A DNA stretch of 64,000 nt, taken from Aphanothece hegewaldii CCALA 016 (GTDB lineage: Bacteria; Cyanobacteriota; Cyanobacteriia; Cyanobacteriales; Microcystaceae). The translations under genes and the position numbers were made by a program. Every line of letters begins with the position of its first letter. Within the stretch, counting starts at the first letter, position 1. The notes under the pieces are model-generated. The model was not told the origin of the DNA, ran no database searches, and was given only the letters and a program-made list of their open reading frames with translations. The DNA is taken from NCBI RefSeq assembly GCF_003007785.1, contig NZ_PXOH01000011.1:1-64000 (forward strand). Reading direction: 5' to 3'. Shown one piece after another: positions 52,628 to 61,044 of the stretch.

Positions 52628-52929
52628 GGGATCAGTAATACCAACTTTATTAATATTTACTCTTAATTAAATAAGTTACAGTAATAATAAAGATTATCAG
52701 TAAAATTAAAAAATTTACCTACTTCTACTCTTATTACTAGATTTAGCACATTACAAGTTTAAATTTTAGTTACAATTCAACAAAAAAAATAATTTTGTGG
52801 TTTTATTGATGGTATCTAAAGAATTATTCAATTTTTTGGCTCTAATCTATGAAAATCTATGAAGATTATGGTTTTTCTTCATATTTTTTTAGTACACCAA
52901 ACTTAACTTGATCTTTTTCGGTAACAATC
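52628..52929. other. AT-rich gap before the PEP-CTERM gene
   Basis: Nothing gene-like is seen. The gap is very AT-rich. CTATGAAAATCTATGAAGAT at 52847-52866 contains a short direct repeat (CTATGAA). The promoter of the PEP-CTERM gene is presumably here. Confidence 0.4.
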
Positions 52930-53544
52930 ATGAAAAATTTCTTAACTCGACTTTCACTAACTGCCGTTCTTTTAGGAATGGTTGCGCCTGCTTATTCAGC
53001 TTCGATATCATTTAAACCAACTGGATCACAGATCGATAGTGATCCGATCAACGATCTAGTTGTTCAGGTTGGACAGCAATTTACTTTTACTTTAGGTATT
53101 GATACGACAGGCCTCGCTAACACATTGCAGTCTTTTACTTATGTAGTAACGAGAGATAATACTGAGATTCTGCTCGATAGTGCTGCTTTAACGCCTGCAG
53201 CAGATGCGCTTTTCGACCGTACTGTAATATCGGATATTGTTACCCCTCCTTTTACCGTAGGCACAATTGAGCTTGGGGGTGGCTTAGGATTAGTCCCAAA
53301 TAGTCAATTAGATTTTGGTACAGCTACTTATACAGTACAGCCAGGACTGGTTAATGATGGAGTATTTGACTACAAAGTTGAGCTAATTTCTGCATTCGAT
53401 GACCAAGGCAACGATATTACGAGTCTATTCGAGCCAGCCAGCCAAGAGCTTGAGGTACAGTCTCCCGAACCTAGCTCTATTTTAAGTTTACTCGCCTTGG
53501 GTGCCCTTGGTGCAGGTTCGATTTTCAAGAAAAAGCAATCTTAG
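52930..53544 (+). CDS. PEP-CTERM sorted exported protein
   Basis: 204 residues. A signal peptide (RLSLTAVLLGMVAPAYSA) is followed by a beta-rich mature part. The C-terminal sorting signal is SPEPSSILSLLALGALGAGS followed by FKKK: the PEP motif, a hydrophobic helix and a basic end. Exosortase would anchor or release it at the surface. The substrate-like beta part (QFTFTLGIDTTGLANTLQSF) resembles cohesin-like domains. It sits between two NtcA-controlled Nit1 units without an evident NtcA box of its own. Confidence 0.92.
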   Translation: MKNFLTRLSLTAVLLGMVAPAYSASISFKPTGSQIDSDPINDLVVQVGQQFTFTLGIDTTGLANTLQSFTYVVTRDNTEILLDSAALTPAADALFDRTVISDIVTPPFTVGTIELGGGLGLVPNSQLDFGTATYTVQPGLVNDGVFDYKVELISAFDDQGNDITSLFEPASQELEVQSPEPSSILSLLALGALGAGSIFKKKQS

Positions 53545-53776
53545 TTCTTTAAGTATCTTAGCCTTATCTTGCTCTTGCGAAGTAATTTTGACAATCTCTA
53601 AGTTTTTTGCAAAAGCAAGATACTCAATCTGTAGTTTCTAGTATTAGTTCATAATTCACTGATCGCGTCTCTACAGAGTTAATGATTTTAACCTATCGAT
53701 TTAGATAGGTAGTTGATGAAATTTGAAATAGTGTATCGAAATTCCCCCTAGTCTTATTGCTAAATTTAGGAACTTT
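53545..53776. other. Gap after the PEP-CTERM gene with inverted repeats
   Basis: Together with the NtcA promoter that follows it, this makes up a 304-bp gene-free stretch. TATCTTGCT at about 53562 and AGCAAGATA at about 53613 are inverted over some 40 bp, and ACCTATCGATTTAGATAGGT at 53691-53710 is a perfect 7-bp hairpin. Either could mark the end of the PEP-CTERM transcript. Confidence 0.5.
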
Positions 53777-53819
53777 GTATTAAAAACTACAAAACGCACC
53801 CTTAATCAACGATTAATCT
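53777..53819 (+). promoter_or_regulatory. NtcA-activated promoter of the Nit1 four-gene operon
   Basis: TTTGTATTAAAAACTACAAA contains GTA-N8-TAC at 53777-53790 within a wider perfect palindrome TTTGTA-N8-TACAAA. TAATCT stands at 53814-53819 after exactly 23 bp. The arrangement equals that at 51268-51310. The Synechocystis homologue Sll0783 is known to be induced by nitrogen starvation, which agrees with this site. Confidence 0.88.
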
Positions 53820-53848
53820 GGCATCATAGCTTAAAAAAGGAAAAAATC

Positions 53849-54331
53849 ATGCCCGAAGTAACAACCCCCGCGCATCAAGTTGGTGATTTTTTTGTTGATT
53901 ACGAAGAAAAAGTATTCCCCGATGTTAAAGCCGAACCAGGCGAAAAAGCATTAGTTACCTTTCATACCGTCGCTTTTGAAGGATCAATTGGTTTCGTCAA
54001 TCTTTTGCAAGCAACACGCTTATTACGCAAAGGTTTTGAAACATCGATTTTATTGTATGGCCCTGGGGTCACTTTAGGGGTACAGCGTGGCTTTCCTAAA
54101 ATAGGAGATACTGCCTTTCCAGGACATCAAAATTTTAATGATCAACTCAGCAAATTTATGTCAGAAGGAGGCAAGGTTTACGCCTGTCGCTTTGCCCTAC
54201 AAGCACTTTATGGACATGGTGAACCGTCTTTAATTCCGGGTATTCGCCCCATTAATCCCCTTGATGTCTTAGATTTAATGTTACTACACCGCAAAGATGG
54301 CGCATTTATTTTAGATACTTGGACGCTCTAA
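53849..54331 (+). CDS. MSMEG_0572/Sll0783-family protein of the Nit1 cluster
   Basis: 160 residues. [40 protein letters not shown] and [20 protein letters not shown] follow the family found at the head of Nit1 clusters; the fold resembles DsrE-like proteins. The Synechocystis member Sll0783 is required for normal polyhydroxybutyrate build-up under nitrogen starvation. AAAAAGGA precedes the ATG by 7 bases. First gene of a tight operon (next ATG 1 bp after the stop). Confidence 0.93.
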   Translation: MPEVTTPAHQVGDFFVDYEEKVFPDVKAEPGEKALVTFHTVAFEGSIGFVNLLQATRLLRKGFETSILLYGPGVTLGVQRGFPKIGDTAFPGHQNFNDQLSKFMSEGGKVYACRFALQALYGHGEPSLIPGIRPINPLDVLDLMLLHRKDGAFILDTWTL

Positions 54332-54332
54332 A

Positions 54333-55310
54333 ATGAACAACTCACGCATCGTTCGAGCGGCGGCGGTACAAATTAGCCCAGTTTTGTTTAGTCGGGATGG
54401 CACAACCGAAAAGGTGTTACAAGCGATCGCCAAAGCTGCAACGCAAGGCGTGCAATTGATCGTTTTTCCAGAAACCTTGATCCCCTACTATCCCTACTTT
54501 TCCTTTATTCAACCCCCTGTGTTGATGGGTAAAGAACATATGCGGCTATATGAAGAAGCTGTCATTGTACCGAGTCCCGTAACTGATGCCTTTTGTAGTG
54601 CTGCCCGTACCTATGAAATGGTTGTTGTCTTGGGGATCAATGAACGGGATCAAGGATCACTGTATAACACTCAACTGATTTTTGATGCCGATGGTACACT
54701 TTTACTAAAAAGACGTAAAATTACTCCCACATATCATGAACGCATGGTTTGGGGACAGGGTGACGGTTCGGGACTAAAAGTGTTAGATACAGCCGTTGGT
54801 AAACTGGGTTGTCTTGCTTGTTGGGAACACTATAACCCCTTGGCTCGTTTTGCACTGATGGCACAGCACGAACAAATTCACTGCGCCCAATTTCCAGGCT
54901 CACTTGTGGGTCAGATTTTTACTGATCAAATTGAAGTCACCATCCGACATCATGCTCTTGAAGCGGGCTGTTTTGTGGTTAATGCCACCAGTTGGCTATC
55001 TCCTGAGCAAGTTGGTCAAATTACCCCAGATGAGCAGTTACAGCGTGTTTTAAAGGGTGGTTGTAATACAGCAATTATCAGCCCAGAAGGGACTCATTTG
55101 TGTTCACCTATCACTGAAGGAGAAGGAATGGCGATCGCGGATCTCGATTTTTCCCTAATCACCAAACGTAAACGGATGATGGACTCGGTTGGTCACTATT
55201 CCCGCCCTGATTTATTACAACTGCACATGAATACCGAAGCAAGAACCTTAATTGAAGAGTATAAATGGCAGTTTACCAGCGATGCAGACGTTTTTATCCC
55301 AAAAACATAG
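54333..55310 (+). CDS. Nitrilase of the Nit1 cluster
   Basis: 325 residues of the carbon-nitrogen hydrolase superfamily. The catalytic triad is Glu47 ([14 protein letters not shown]), Lys129 ([14 protein letters not shown]) and Cys163 ([15 protein letters not shown]). The YYPYF and [11 protein letters not shown] contexts are those of branch-1 nitrilases such as Nit6803 of Synechocystis. It hydrolyses nitriles to acid and ammonia; the Pseudomonas orthologue NitC is linked to cyanide use. It lies 1 bp after the upstream gene and 3 bp before the next. Confidence 0.96.
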   Translation: MNNSRIVRAAAVQISPVLFSRDGTTEKVLQAIAKAATQGVQLIVFPETLIPYYPYFSFIQPPVLMGKEHMRLYEEAVIVPSPVTDAFCSAARTYEMVVVLGINERDQGSLYNTQLIFDADGTLLLKRRKITPTYHERMVWGQGDGSGLKVLDTAVGKLGCLACWEHYNPLARFALMAQHEQIHCAQFPGSLVGQIFTDQIEVTIRHHALEAGCFVVNATSWLSPEQVGQITPDEQLQRVLKGGCNTAIISPEGTHLCSPITEGEGMAIADLDFSLITKRKRMMDSVGHYSRPDLLQLHMNTEARTLIEEYKWQFTSDADVFIPKT

Positions 55311-55313
55311 AAA

Positions 55314-56381
55314 ATGAACAAACAACGGCTAATTACAGAATTACAGTCTTATGGACTCCAATTAATTGATTCTGAACAGGGGGCATCAGGACGCAAAGGA
55401 GGAGCCGGGCCATCCGATCATAAAGCAGTGACGATAGAAGGGACAACCGTAATGGTTCCTATTTACAATGAACCTGCCACGCGATCGCCTTATACTGTGT
55501 CTAATCAAATGGTTTTAAAACGTCATGGGGAATTTATAGCATCGCTCGATTTTCCCAAACCTCCCCAATTCTACAGCCTGACCACATCTGATGGAATTCC
55601 TTACTGGAAAATCGCCCTACTTCATAGTCGAGATGTATTAGCCACTACAGTATTACAAACCTGTATGCGTTATAGCGAGCCGACTACAGCTTGTCAGTTT
55701 TGCGCCATTGGACAATCTCTAGAAGCAGGTAGAACGATCGCTAAGAAAACGCCTCATCAACTCGCAGAAGTCGCAGAAGCAGCCGTCAGACTCGATGGAG
55801 TGACACAGATGGTGATGACAACAGGAACCCCGAATACAACTGATCGGGGTGCAGCTTATCTGAGTGAATGTGCTAAAGCTATTTCTACTAAAGTTAATAT
55901 TCCTATTCAAGCGCAATGTGAGCCACCCGATGATTTTATCTGGTTTGAACGCATGAAAACCGCAGGAATAGATACTTTAGGAATGCACCTAGAAACCATT
56001 GAACCCCACGTCCGCGCTAAAATAATGCCAGGTAAAGCAACAGTCCCGATTGAGTATTATTTTAAAGCCTTTGCTGAAGCTGTTAAAGTCTTTGGTTGGA
56101 ATCAAGTCAGTACTTATATACTGGTCGGTTTGGGGGATAGCTTAGAGGCAATTTTAGATATATGCGATCGCTTAATTTCAATCGGTGTTTATCCTTTTGT
56201 CGTGCCGTTTGTCCCCATTACAGGAACCCCTCTCGCTCAACAGAGCGCACCCAATAGCGAATTAATGTTCACAATTTATCAACAAGTTGGAACAATGTTA
56301 AAACGCTCAGGAATGTCATCAGCAGACATTAAAGCGGGTTGTGCGAAATGTGGTGCTTGTTCGGCTCTTTCTAGCGCATGA
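55314..56381 (+). CDS. MSMEG_0568-family radical SAM protein of the Nit1 cluster
   Basis: 355 residues. The cluster-binding cysteines are in TCMRYSEPTTACQFCAI (Cys117, Cys127, Cys130), that is CX9CX2C in place of the common CX3CX2C. MVMTTGTPNTTDRG and MHLETIEPHVRAKIMPGK follow the TIM-barrel of the family. The end has a further Cys group (CAKCGACSALSS) that may bind an auxiliary cluster. The reaction is unknown. Nit1 clusters always contain it next to the nitrilase. Confidence 0.94.
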   Translation: MNKQRLITELQSYGLQLIDSEQGASGRKGGAGPSDHKAVTIEGTTVMVPIYNEPATRSPYTVSNQMVLKRHGEFIASLDFPKPPQFYSLTTSDGIPYWKIALLHSRDVLATTVLQTCMRYSEPTTACQFCAIGQSLEAGRTIAKKTPHQLAEVAEAAVRLDGVTQMVMTTGTPNTTDRGAAYLSECAKAISTKVNIPIQAQCEPPDDFIWFERMKTAGIDTLGMHLETIEPHVRAKIMPGKATVPIEYYFKAFAEAVKVFGWNQVSTYILVGLGDSLEAILDICDRLISIGVYPFVVPFVPITGTPLAQQSAPNSELMFTIYQQVGTMLKRSGMSSADIKAGCAKCGACSALSSA

Positions 56382-56390
56382 AAAATAGGT

Positions 56391-56933
56391 TTGAATATGT
56401 CATATCAATTCAGATTAGCTCAAAATGCTGAGGAAATCTCCGCTTATTTTGCTCTACGTCATTCGATCTTTGTTCTTGAACAACAATTATTCCAAGATGA
56501 TGTAGATGAAATCGATCAGTATGCTTATCCTATTGTGGCACTCAATAGCGATACTCATCAGGTTCTAGGAGTCGTCCGAATTTATGAAGTCGAACCAAGT
56601 ATCTGGTATGGTGGCAGACTTGGAACCCATCAAGATTATCGCAAAGGTTGGCAAATTGGAAAAGGACTCATTGAAAAAGCCGTCACAACCGCGAATACTT
56701 GGGGGTGTACACAGTTTCTCGCAACCGTGCAGTTACAAAATGTCCGCTTCTTTCAACGGTTACACTGGAAATCACTAGAAGAACTGATTATATGCGATCG
56801 ACCTCATCACTTAATGGAAGCCGATCTAAATTTCTATCCTCCGAGTCATGAACCATTTAACCGAATAAAATATACGAATATTAATTATTTATCTCAACAG
56901 AAAACTGAAAAAATAATTATTAATTATATTTAA
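56391..56933 (+). CDS. GNAT-family acetyltransferase of the Nit1 cluster (MSMEG_0567 N-terminal type)
   Basis: 180 residues; start TTG 56391 or ATG 56397. YFALRHSIFVLEQQLFQDDV, VVRIYEVEPSIWYGGRLGTH and HQDYRKGWQIGKGLIEKAV show the GNAT fold with the CoA loop. In actinobacteria this domain is fused to the AIR-synthase-like domain, but here the latter is a separate gene 2.4 kb away (59339). The last 20 residues (NINYLSQQKTEKIIINYI) are AT-rich and look like an added tail. Confidence 0.88.
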   Translation: MNMSYQFRLAQNAEEISAYFALRHSIFVLEQQLFQDDVDEIDQYAYPIVALNSDTHQVLGVVRIYEVEPSIWYGGRLGTHQDYRKGWQIGKGLIEKAVTTANTWGCTQFLATVQLQNVRFFQRLHWKSLEELIICDRPHHLMEADLNFYPPSHEPFNRIKYTNINYLSQQKTEKIIINYI

Positions 56934-57139
56934 CTGTTCTTTGATAAAATTAATTTATATTAATTCTCGATGAAGTTGCACTTAATAACGAGGTGATGAT
57001 ATAATCCTATCCACTTTCTAAAAGAGATCACTTCTGCTCTCGATGGAACCCTTGAACCTGTTTTAACTTCCGTCTTAATTCATCTTTAAGCTTCTCGCTT
57101 GTTCACCATCAAATTTTTTTAGCACCTTGGTATCAAGAA

Positions 57140-57622
57140 ATGGAAAAGTATTTAGTTACCAAAGAAGAGATTGAGTCTTATGAAGGTCTAGAAAAAACAC
57201 ATTTTCTCAACTCCAATGCTCGCAGACTGAATAAATCTTTAGGAGATTTGACAGGTTTAAAAAATATTGGTTTCCACATCATTGAAGTAGAGCCTGGACG
57301 TGAATCAACGGAGCTTCATATGCACTATCAAGAAGAAGAGTGCGTATACGTTCTCTTAGGAGAAGCTGAGGCAACAATTGGAGAAAGCGTTTATCGAGTT
57401 AAAGCAGGAGATTTTATTGGATATCGCGCTGGTGGTAAGCCGCACAAGCTGAAAAACACGGGCAATTCTATATTCAAATGTATAGTAGTTGGTCAAAGGC
57501 TAGACCATGATATCGGTGACTATCCAAATTTGCAGAAGCGTATATATAGGAGCAAAGGTTTAAAGTGGAATTTGGTCGATATGGAAAATATAGCTGAACC
57601 AGTAGCAGGTAAGAAGGCATAA
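57140..57622 (+). CDS. Cupin-domain protein
   Basis: 160 residues. The first cupin motif is STELHMHYQEEECVYVLLGE (His, His, Glu metal ligands) and the second is KPHKLKNTGNSIFKCIVVG with the His. The N-terminal extension (EKTHFLNSNARRLNKSLGDL) occurs in a group of small cupins of unknown substrate. It stands between Nit1 genes but is not a regular member of the cluster. Confidence 0.9.
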   Translation: MEKYLVTKEEIESYEGLEKTHFLNSNARRLNKSLGDLTGLKNIGFHIIEVEPGRESTELHMHYQEEECVYVLLGEAEATIGESVYRVKAGDFIGYRAGGKPHKLKNTGNSIFKCIVVGQRLDHDIGDYPNLQKRIYRSKGLKWNLVDMENIAEPVAGKKA

Positions 57623-57744
57623 ATCGAAACTTCGATTACACACGCCTCACCATCTCACTTTCCTTGAGTAATGTAAAAATTGTTCTGCTGAATTAAACAG
57701 ATCTGCTCTCAATTCTTTTTAGTATATTTATATTCATTGGCGAT

Positions 57745-58347
57745 ATGTCAGAAAATAATGAAAAGAAGTTTATCATTATTCAAAATGCTATCACTCAGGG
57801 AATTCGAGAGTTTCTTGTAGCTTTTGAGAATAATTGGCCTAATGAAACAATGTATGCTTTTTTACTGGAGGTTAGTTGTGAAGGCACTTCTCTAGAAGCA
57901 GTTGCAGCAACAGAAGAAGGGCTGACTCGTATTGCGAAAAAATATGCAGAAAGTTATTTTAATGAGCTACAAATAAATGAGAAACGTATTGAGTTACGTT
58001 GGGGAAGTCCTGAAGACGGTTGGTATCCTAGCTATAATGGAAATTACTTCAATTATGCTAATCAACTTCTCATAGATGCTCATAATGACCAATTGATGGA
58101 ACTATACGACGGAAAACTTAATCAATTAGCATTAAACGTCCTACACAAATTGGATATGCAAGGCCTTTTTGGTCACATGAAAATACGTCAGCAAAGAGCA
58201 ATTGGTATTTGCTATGTAGGTGGTGATAATAGCGATGAAGAGTTTCTACATTGGCTTAGAGTAATCAACTCTATTGATGTGGTTGAACGAGTGAAACGAG
58301 AAATGGCCGCAAGGAACGAAATATACATCAAGAGCCATAAAACATAA
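57745..58347 (+). CDS. DUF4303-like protein
   Basis: 200 residues. The layout NETMYAFLLEVSCEGTSLEA, ATEEGLTRIAKKY, ELRWGSPEDGWYPS and FLHWLRVINSIDVVERVKRE resembles DUF4303 proteins, which are frequent among immunity-like genes of toxin systems. No toxin is adjacent. The family call is from memory of the pattern and moderately sure. Confidence 0.65.
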   Translation: MSENNEKKFIIIQNAITQGIREFLVAFENNWPNETMYAFLLEVSCEGTSLEAVAATEEGLTRIAKKYAESYFNELQINEKRIELRWGSPEDGWYPSYNGNYFNYANQLLIDAHNDQLMELYDGKLNQLALNVLHKLDMQGLFGHMKIRQQRAIGICYVGGDNSDEEFLHWLRVINSIDVVERVKREMAARNEIYIKSHKT

Positions 58348-58456
58348 CAACTTTATTGTATTGGGTTTAAGGAAGTTACTGAGTATAGCCGTTAGCTGTA
58401 TATGTACGATCGCAGATTGAAAAAACGTGAGTAGCTTATAAAAATCTCTAAATTTT

Positions 58457-59218
58457 TCACCCTCCCCCTAACTTACTGAGAACAAAAGCAACAAGAAAGC
58501 CGAAAACAGTAATAAGACCTGCAAAATTATGTGTTTTCTCGAAAGCTTCTGGAATCATAGTATCGACTAACATGGCTAGAATTGCCCCTGCTGCAATAGC
58601 CGTTGTTGCCGCGATCACCTCTACTGAAAAATGTTGGAAGACTGTATAACCAATGAGTGCAGCTACACCAGAAAGGAGCGTAATTGTTCCCCATACTCCA
58701 AAAATATAACCTATAGAACGTCCCGCCTGCTTCATCCCTGCTGCACTAGAAAGTCCTTCGGGAATATTAGAAAGAAAAACCGCAGCAACAGTTACCCAAC
58801 TAACAACCCCTCCTCCAATAAGACTAACTCCCACGACTATAGATTCAGGTATACCATCGAGTAACGCACCGATCGCAATTGCTAAACCACTTCCAGAGTG
58901 TTCTTCTTCTGAGGGATGCAGTTTGCCCGATCGCTTACGATGTTTTGCACCATAAGATTCTAAATACCAGTTAGCTAGTGTATAAACCAGCGCACCACTA
59001 ACAAAACCGATCGCAGTGGAGTCAAAACCTCCTCGGTGATAAGCTTCATCCATCAACTCGAATGCTAAAGCTGAAATAAGTACACCTGAACCAAAAGCCA
59101 TAATCGCGGCGATTAATCTTTGAGGAATACGGAGAAAATAGCCGAGTAATGCTCCGAGTAAAAGTGCAGAACCACTAACCAATCCCCAAAATCCTGCTTG
59201 TAACCACAGTGGAATCAT
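58457..59218 (-). CDS. ZIP-family metal transporter
   Basis: 253 residues with eight membrane segments. GALLDGIPESIVVGVSLIGG carries the metal-binding HN(D)xxP-E variant (LDGIPE) of transmembrane segment 4, VFLSNIPEGLSSAAGMKQAG the second site (NIPEG), and a His/Glu-rich loop (KHRKRSGKLHPSEEEHSGSG) lies between segments 3 and 4. Zn or Fe transport is expected, with the direction unknown. It is read against the Nit1 genes and interrupts them. Confidence 0.93.
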   Translation of the reverse strand: MIPLWLQAGFWGLVSGSALLLGALLGYFLRIPQRLIAAIMAFGSGVLISALAFELMDEAYHRGGFDSTAIGFVSGALVYTLANWYLESYGAKHRKRSGKLHPSEEEHSGSGLAIAIGALLDGIPESIVVGVSLIGGGVVSWVTVAAVFLSNIPEGLSSAAGMKQAGRSIGYIFGVWGTITLLSGVAALIGYTVFQHFSVEVIAATTAIAAGAILAMLVDTMIPEAFEKTHNFAGLITVFGFLVAFVLSKLGGG

Positions 59219-59338
59219 AAAAGAATTAGCTTTAAGCTTCAGTTACTAGAAAATCTAACATGAGCGTGTAAAAGTAAGCATCGAACCTTAGAAATAGTCG
59301 GTTTTTTCCTGCTACGCTTAAGTTAAAGAACGTTTTCA

Positions 59339-60286
59339 TTGATCAAAATGCTCTCAGAGAAAGCCGCACAACTTCGACAGTCTCTTAGTCTTTTACAAAA
59401 GCAAGATATTCAAACCGCAGCGCATATATTAAAAAATAGCAATATTCCCATCGGTGATGATTGTGCCGCTATTCCTGATGGTGACGAATATTTATTATTT
59501 GCAGCAGAGGGAATGTTACCCCAACTAATAGAAACCGATCCTTGGTTTGCTGGTTGGTCAGCAGTCATGGTAAATGTTAGTGATATCTATGCAATGGGTG
59601 GTCGTCCGATCGCTATTGTAGATACAATCTGGAGCCAATCAACAAGCGATACTACGCCCATTTGGGACGGAATGACGGCAGCCGCACAAGCTTACAATAT
59701 CCCTATTGTGGGCGGTCATACCAACTGTCATAGCCCCTATAATGCCCTATCTGTAGCCATTTTAGGACGTGCCAAGCGTTTAATCAGCAGTTTTTCGGCT
59801 CAATGCGGTGATTTACTCCTTGTTGTTACTGATTTTCGCGGTAAATCTCATCCAAATTATCCTTTTTGGAATGCAGCAACTGAAGCAGATCCCCTTCAAC
59901 TACGAGAAAATTTAGAACTTTTACCCTATTTAGCCGAAACTGGTTTATGTGATGCGGGCAAAGATATTAGTATGGGGGGAATTATTGGTACACTGCTGAT
60001 GTTACTCGAAACCTCTCACTGTGGAGCCGTTTTAAATCTTGATCTTGTTCCTTGTCCCTCTAATTTAACACTCTTAAGTTGGTTGGTTAGTTTTCCGAGT
60101 TTTGGCTTTCTTTTGAGTGTTCGTCCCGAAAAAGTAGCGGAGGTGCGATCGCTTTTTCACGCTTCAAATTTAGTCTGTGAAGTGGTGGGAGAAATACAGC
60201 AAACTCAACAACTCATTTTACAATCACAGCAGGAATCTATTGTATTTTGGGATCTGCAAAAAGAAAAATTAACTGGTTTTTCTTAG
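59339..60286 (+). CDS. AIR-synthase-like protein of the Nit1 cluster (Sll0787 family)
   Basis: About 312-315 residues; ATG 59348 is a likelier start than TTG 59339. GDDCAAIPDGDEYLLFAAEG, WSAVMVNVSDIYAMGGRPIA, GHTNCHSP and LCDAGKDISMGGIIGTLLML are the PurM/HypE/SelD-like ATP-binding signatures. The family (Sll0787, or the C-terminal domain of MSMEG_0567) occurs only in Nit1 clusters and its reaction is unknown. It is separated here from its usual GNAT partner by three unrelated genes. Confidence 0.93.
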   Translation: MIKMLSEKAAQLRQSLSLLQKQDIQTAAHILKNSNIPIGDDCAAIPDGDEYLLFAAEGMLPQLIETDPWFAGWSAVMVNVSDIYAMGGRPIAIVDTIWSQSTSDTTPIWDGMTAAAQAYNIPIVGGHTNCHSPYNALSVAILGRAKRLISSFSAQCGDLLLVVTDFRGKSHPNYPFWNAATEADPLQLRENLELLPYLAETGLCDAGKDISMGGIIGTLLMLLETSHCGAVLNLDLVPCPSNLTLLSWLVSFPSFGFLLSVRPEKVAEVRSLFHASNLVCEVVGEIQQTQQLILQSQQESIVFWDLQKEKLTGFS

Positions 60287-60373
60287 ATATAATAAGATGT
60301 TTAATGTTTACACCATCAATATAATTTAAGGATTCGGGAAAAATACTACTGCCTCTCGTTGTGACTTTAAAAG

Positions 60374-60706
60374 TCAGAACTCGGATGGGCAGTTGCCTTC
60401 CGCAACTTTTCCCACAATTCCTAAGATTCCTGTGACTAAAATTCCGACAATACTCAAAAAGCCTATTGTAAAAGTGTTAAGACGGGTATTAAAATCATCA
60501 ATCCGTTTATTTATGCCTGTTACCTCCCCTTTAACCGTCCCTAATTCAACTCTTATACTGTTGACTTCTCCTTCTAGCTTATCAAATCGGTCTTCTAGCC
60601 TATCAAATCGGTCTTCTAGCCTATCAAATCGGTCTTCTAGCCTATCAAATCGCAATGTAAAAAAGTCTTTTAACTCTTTTAAGTCTGAATCTGTTACCGT
60701 TGATAT
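60374..60706 (-). CDS. Heptad-repeat coiled-coil membrane protein with apparent ATA start
   Basis: About 110 residues: STVTDSDLKELKDFFTLRFD, four 7-residue units (RLEDRFD type), KLEGEVNSI, and the membrane segment NTFTIGFLSIVGILVTGILG. It is a paralogue of the protein at 31024-31488. The frame opens with no ATG, GTG or TTG before the coiled coil. At the position equal to the paralogue's ATG stands ATA (60706-60704), 10 bases after AAGGAG. TTG at 60655 would remove the conserved N-terminus. Either ATA is used at low level or the gene is recently inactivated. Confidence 0.7.
   Translation of the reverse strand: MSTVTDSDLKELKDFFTLRFDRLEDRFDRLEDRFDRLEDRFDKLEGEVNSIRVELGTVKGEVTGINKRIDDFNTRLNTFTIGFLSIVGILVTGILGIVGKVAEGNCPSEF
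60571..60654. repeat. Four tandem 21-bp units
   Basis: CTTCTAGCCTATCAAATCGG followed by T is repeated four times, starting at 60571, 60592, 60613 and 60634, with one or two changes at the ends. On the minus strand each unit codes for one heptad (RLEDRFD) of the coiled-coil protein. Copy-number change by slippage would lengthen or shorten the coil in frame. Confidence 0.95.
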
Positions 60707-60860
60707 CTTAGCTAGACTCCTTTTTAAATGCCGATTGAATCCCTGATCCTATTATGATCCTATATACGATGAAACGGATCTAAAATGATCTCATGCAGCA
60801 ATTCACTTTAGGGCTATAATTAAGAATTACTGAACCTTTTTGTAGTACATTTTTACTAAA

Positions 60861-60932
60861 CTCCCCGGGTGGGATTCGAACCTACGACCAATCGGTTAAC
60901 AGCCGACCGCTCTACCACTGAGCTACCGAGGA
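60861..60932 (-). tRNA. tRNA-Asn (anticodon GTT)
   Basis: The minus strand from 60932 begins TCCTCGGTAGCTCAGTGGTA and has an anticodon loop CTGTTAA, the T arm GTAGGTTCGAATCCCAC and the acceptor CCGGGGA. All four stems pair. GTT reads AAC and AAU (Asn). CCA is not encoded. Confidence 0.97.
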
Positions 60933-61044
60933 ATGTTTGTCACGATTACTAATCATAGCAACAACACCGAAAAAAAGCAAGACATGAATCGAATTTTTTT
61001 TTAATCGCTTTGTAGGGTTTAACAACTAAAACCCTACCTATAGT

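Noticed and set aside
53545-53848. PEP-CTERM gene as part of the Nit1 operon
   Set aside because: A 304-bp gap with its own NtcA promoter separates it from the four-gene operon, and PEP-CTERM proteins are not part of Nit1 sets.
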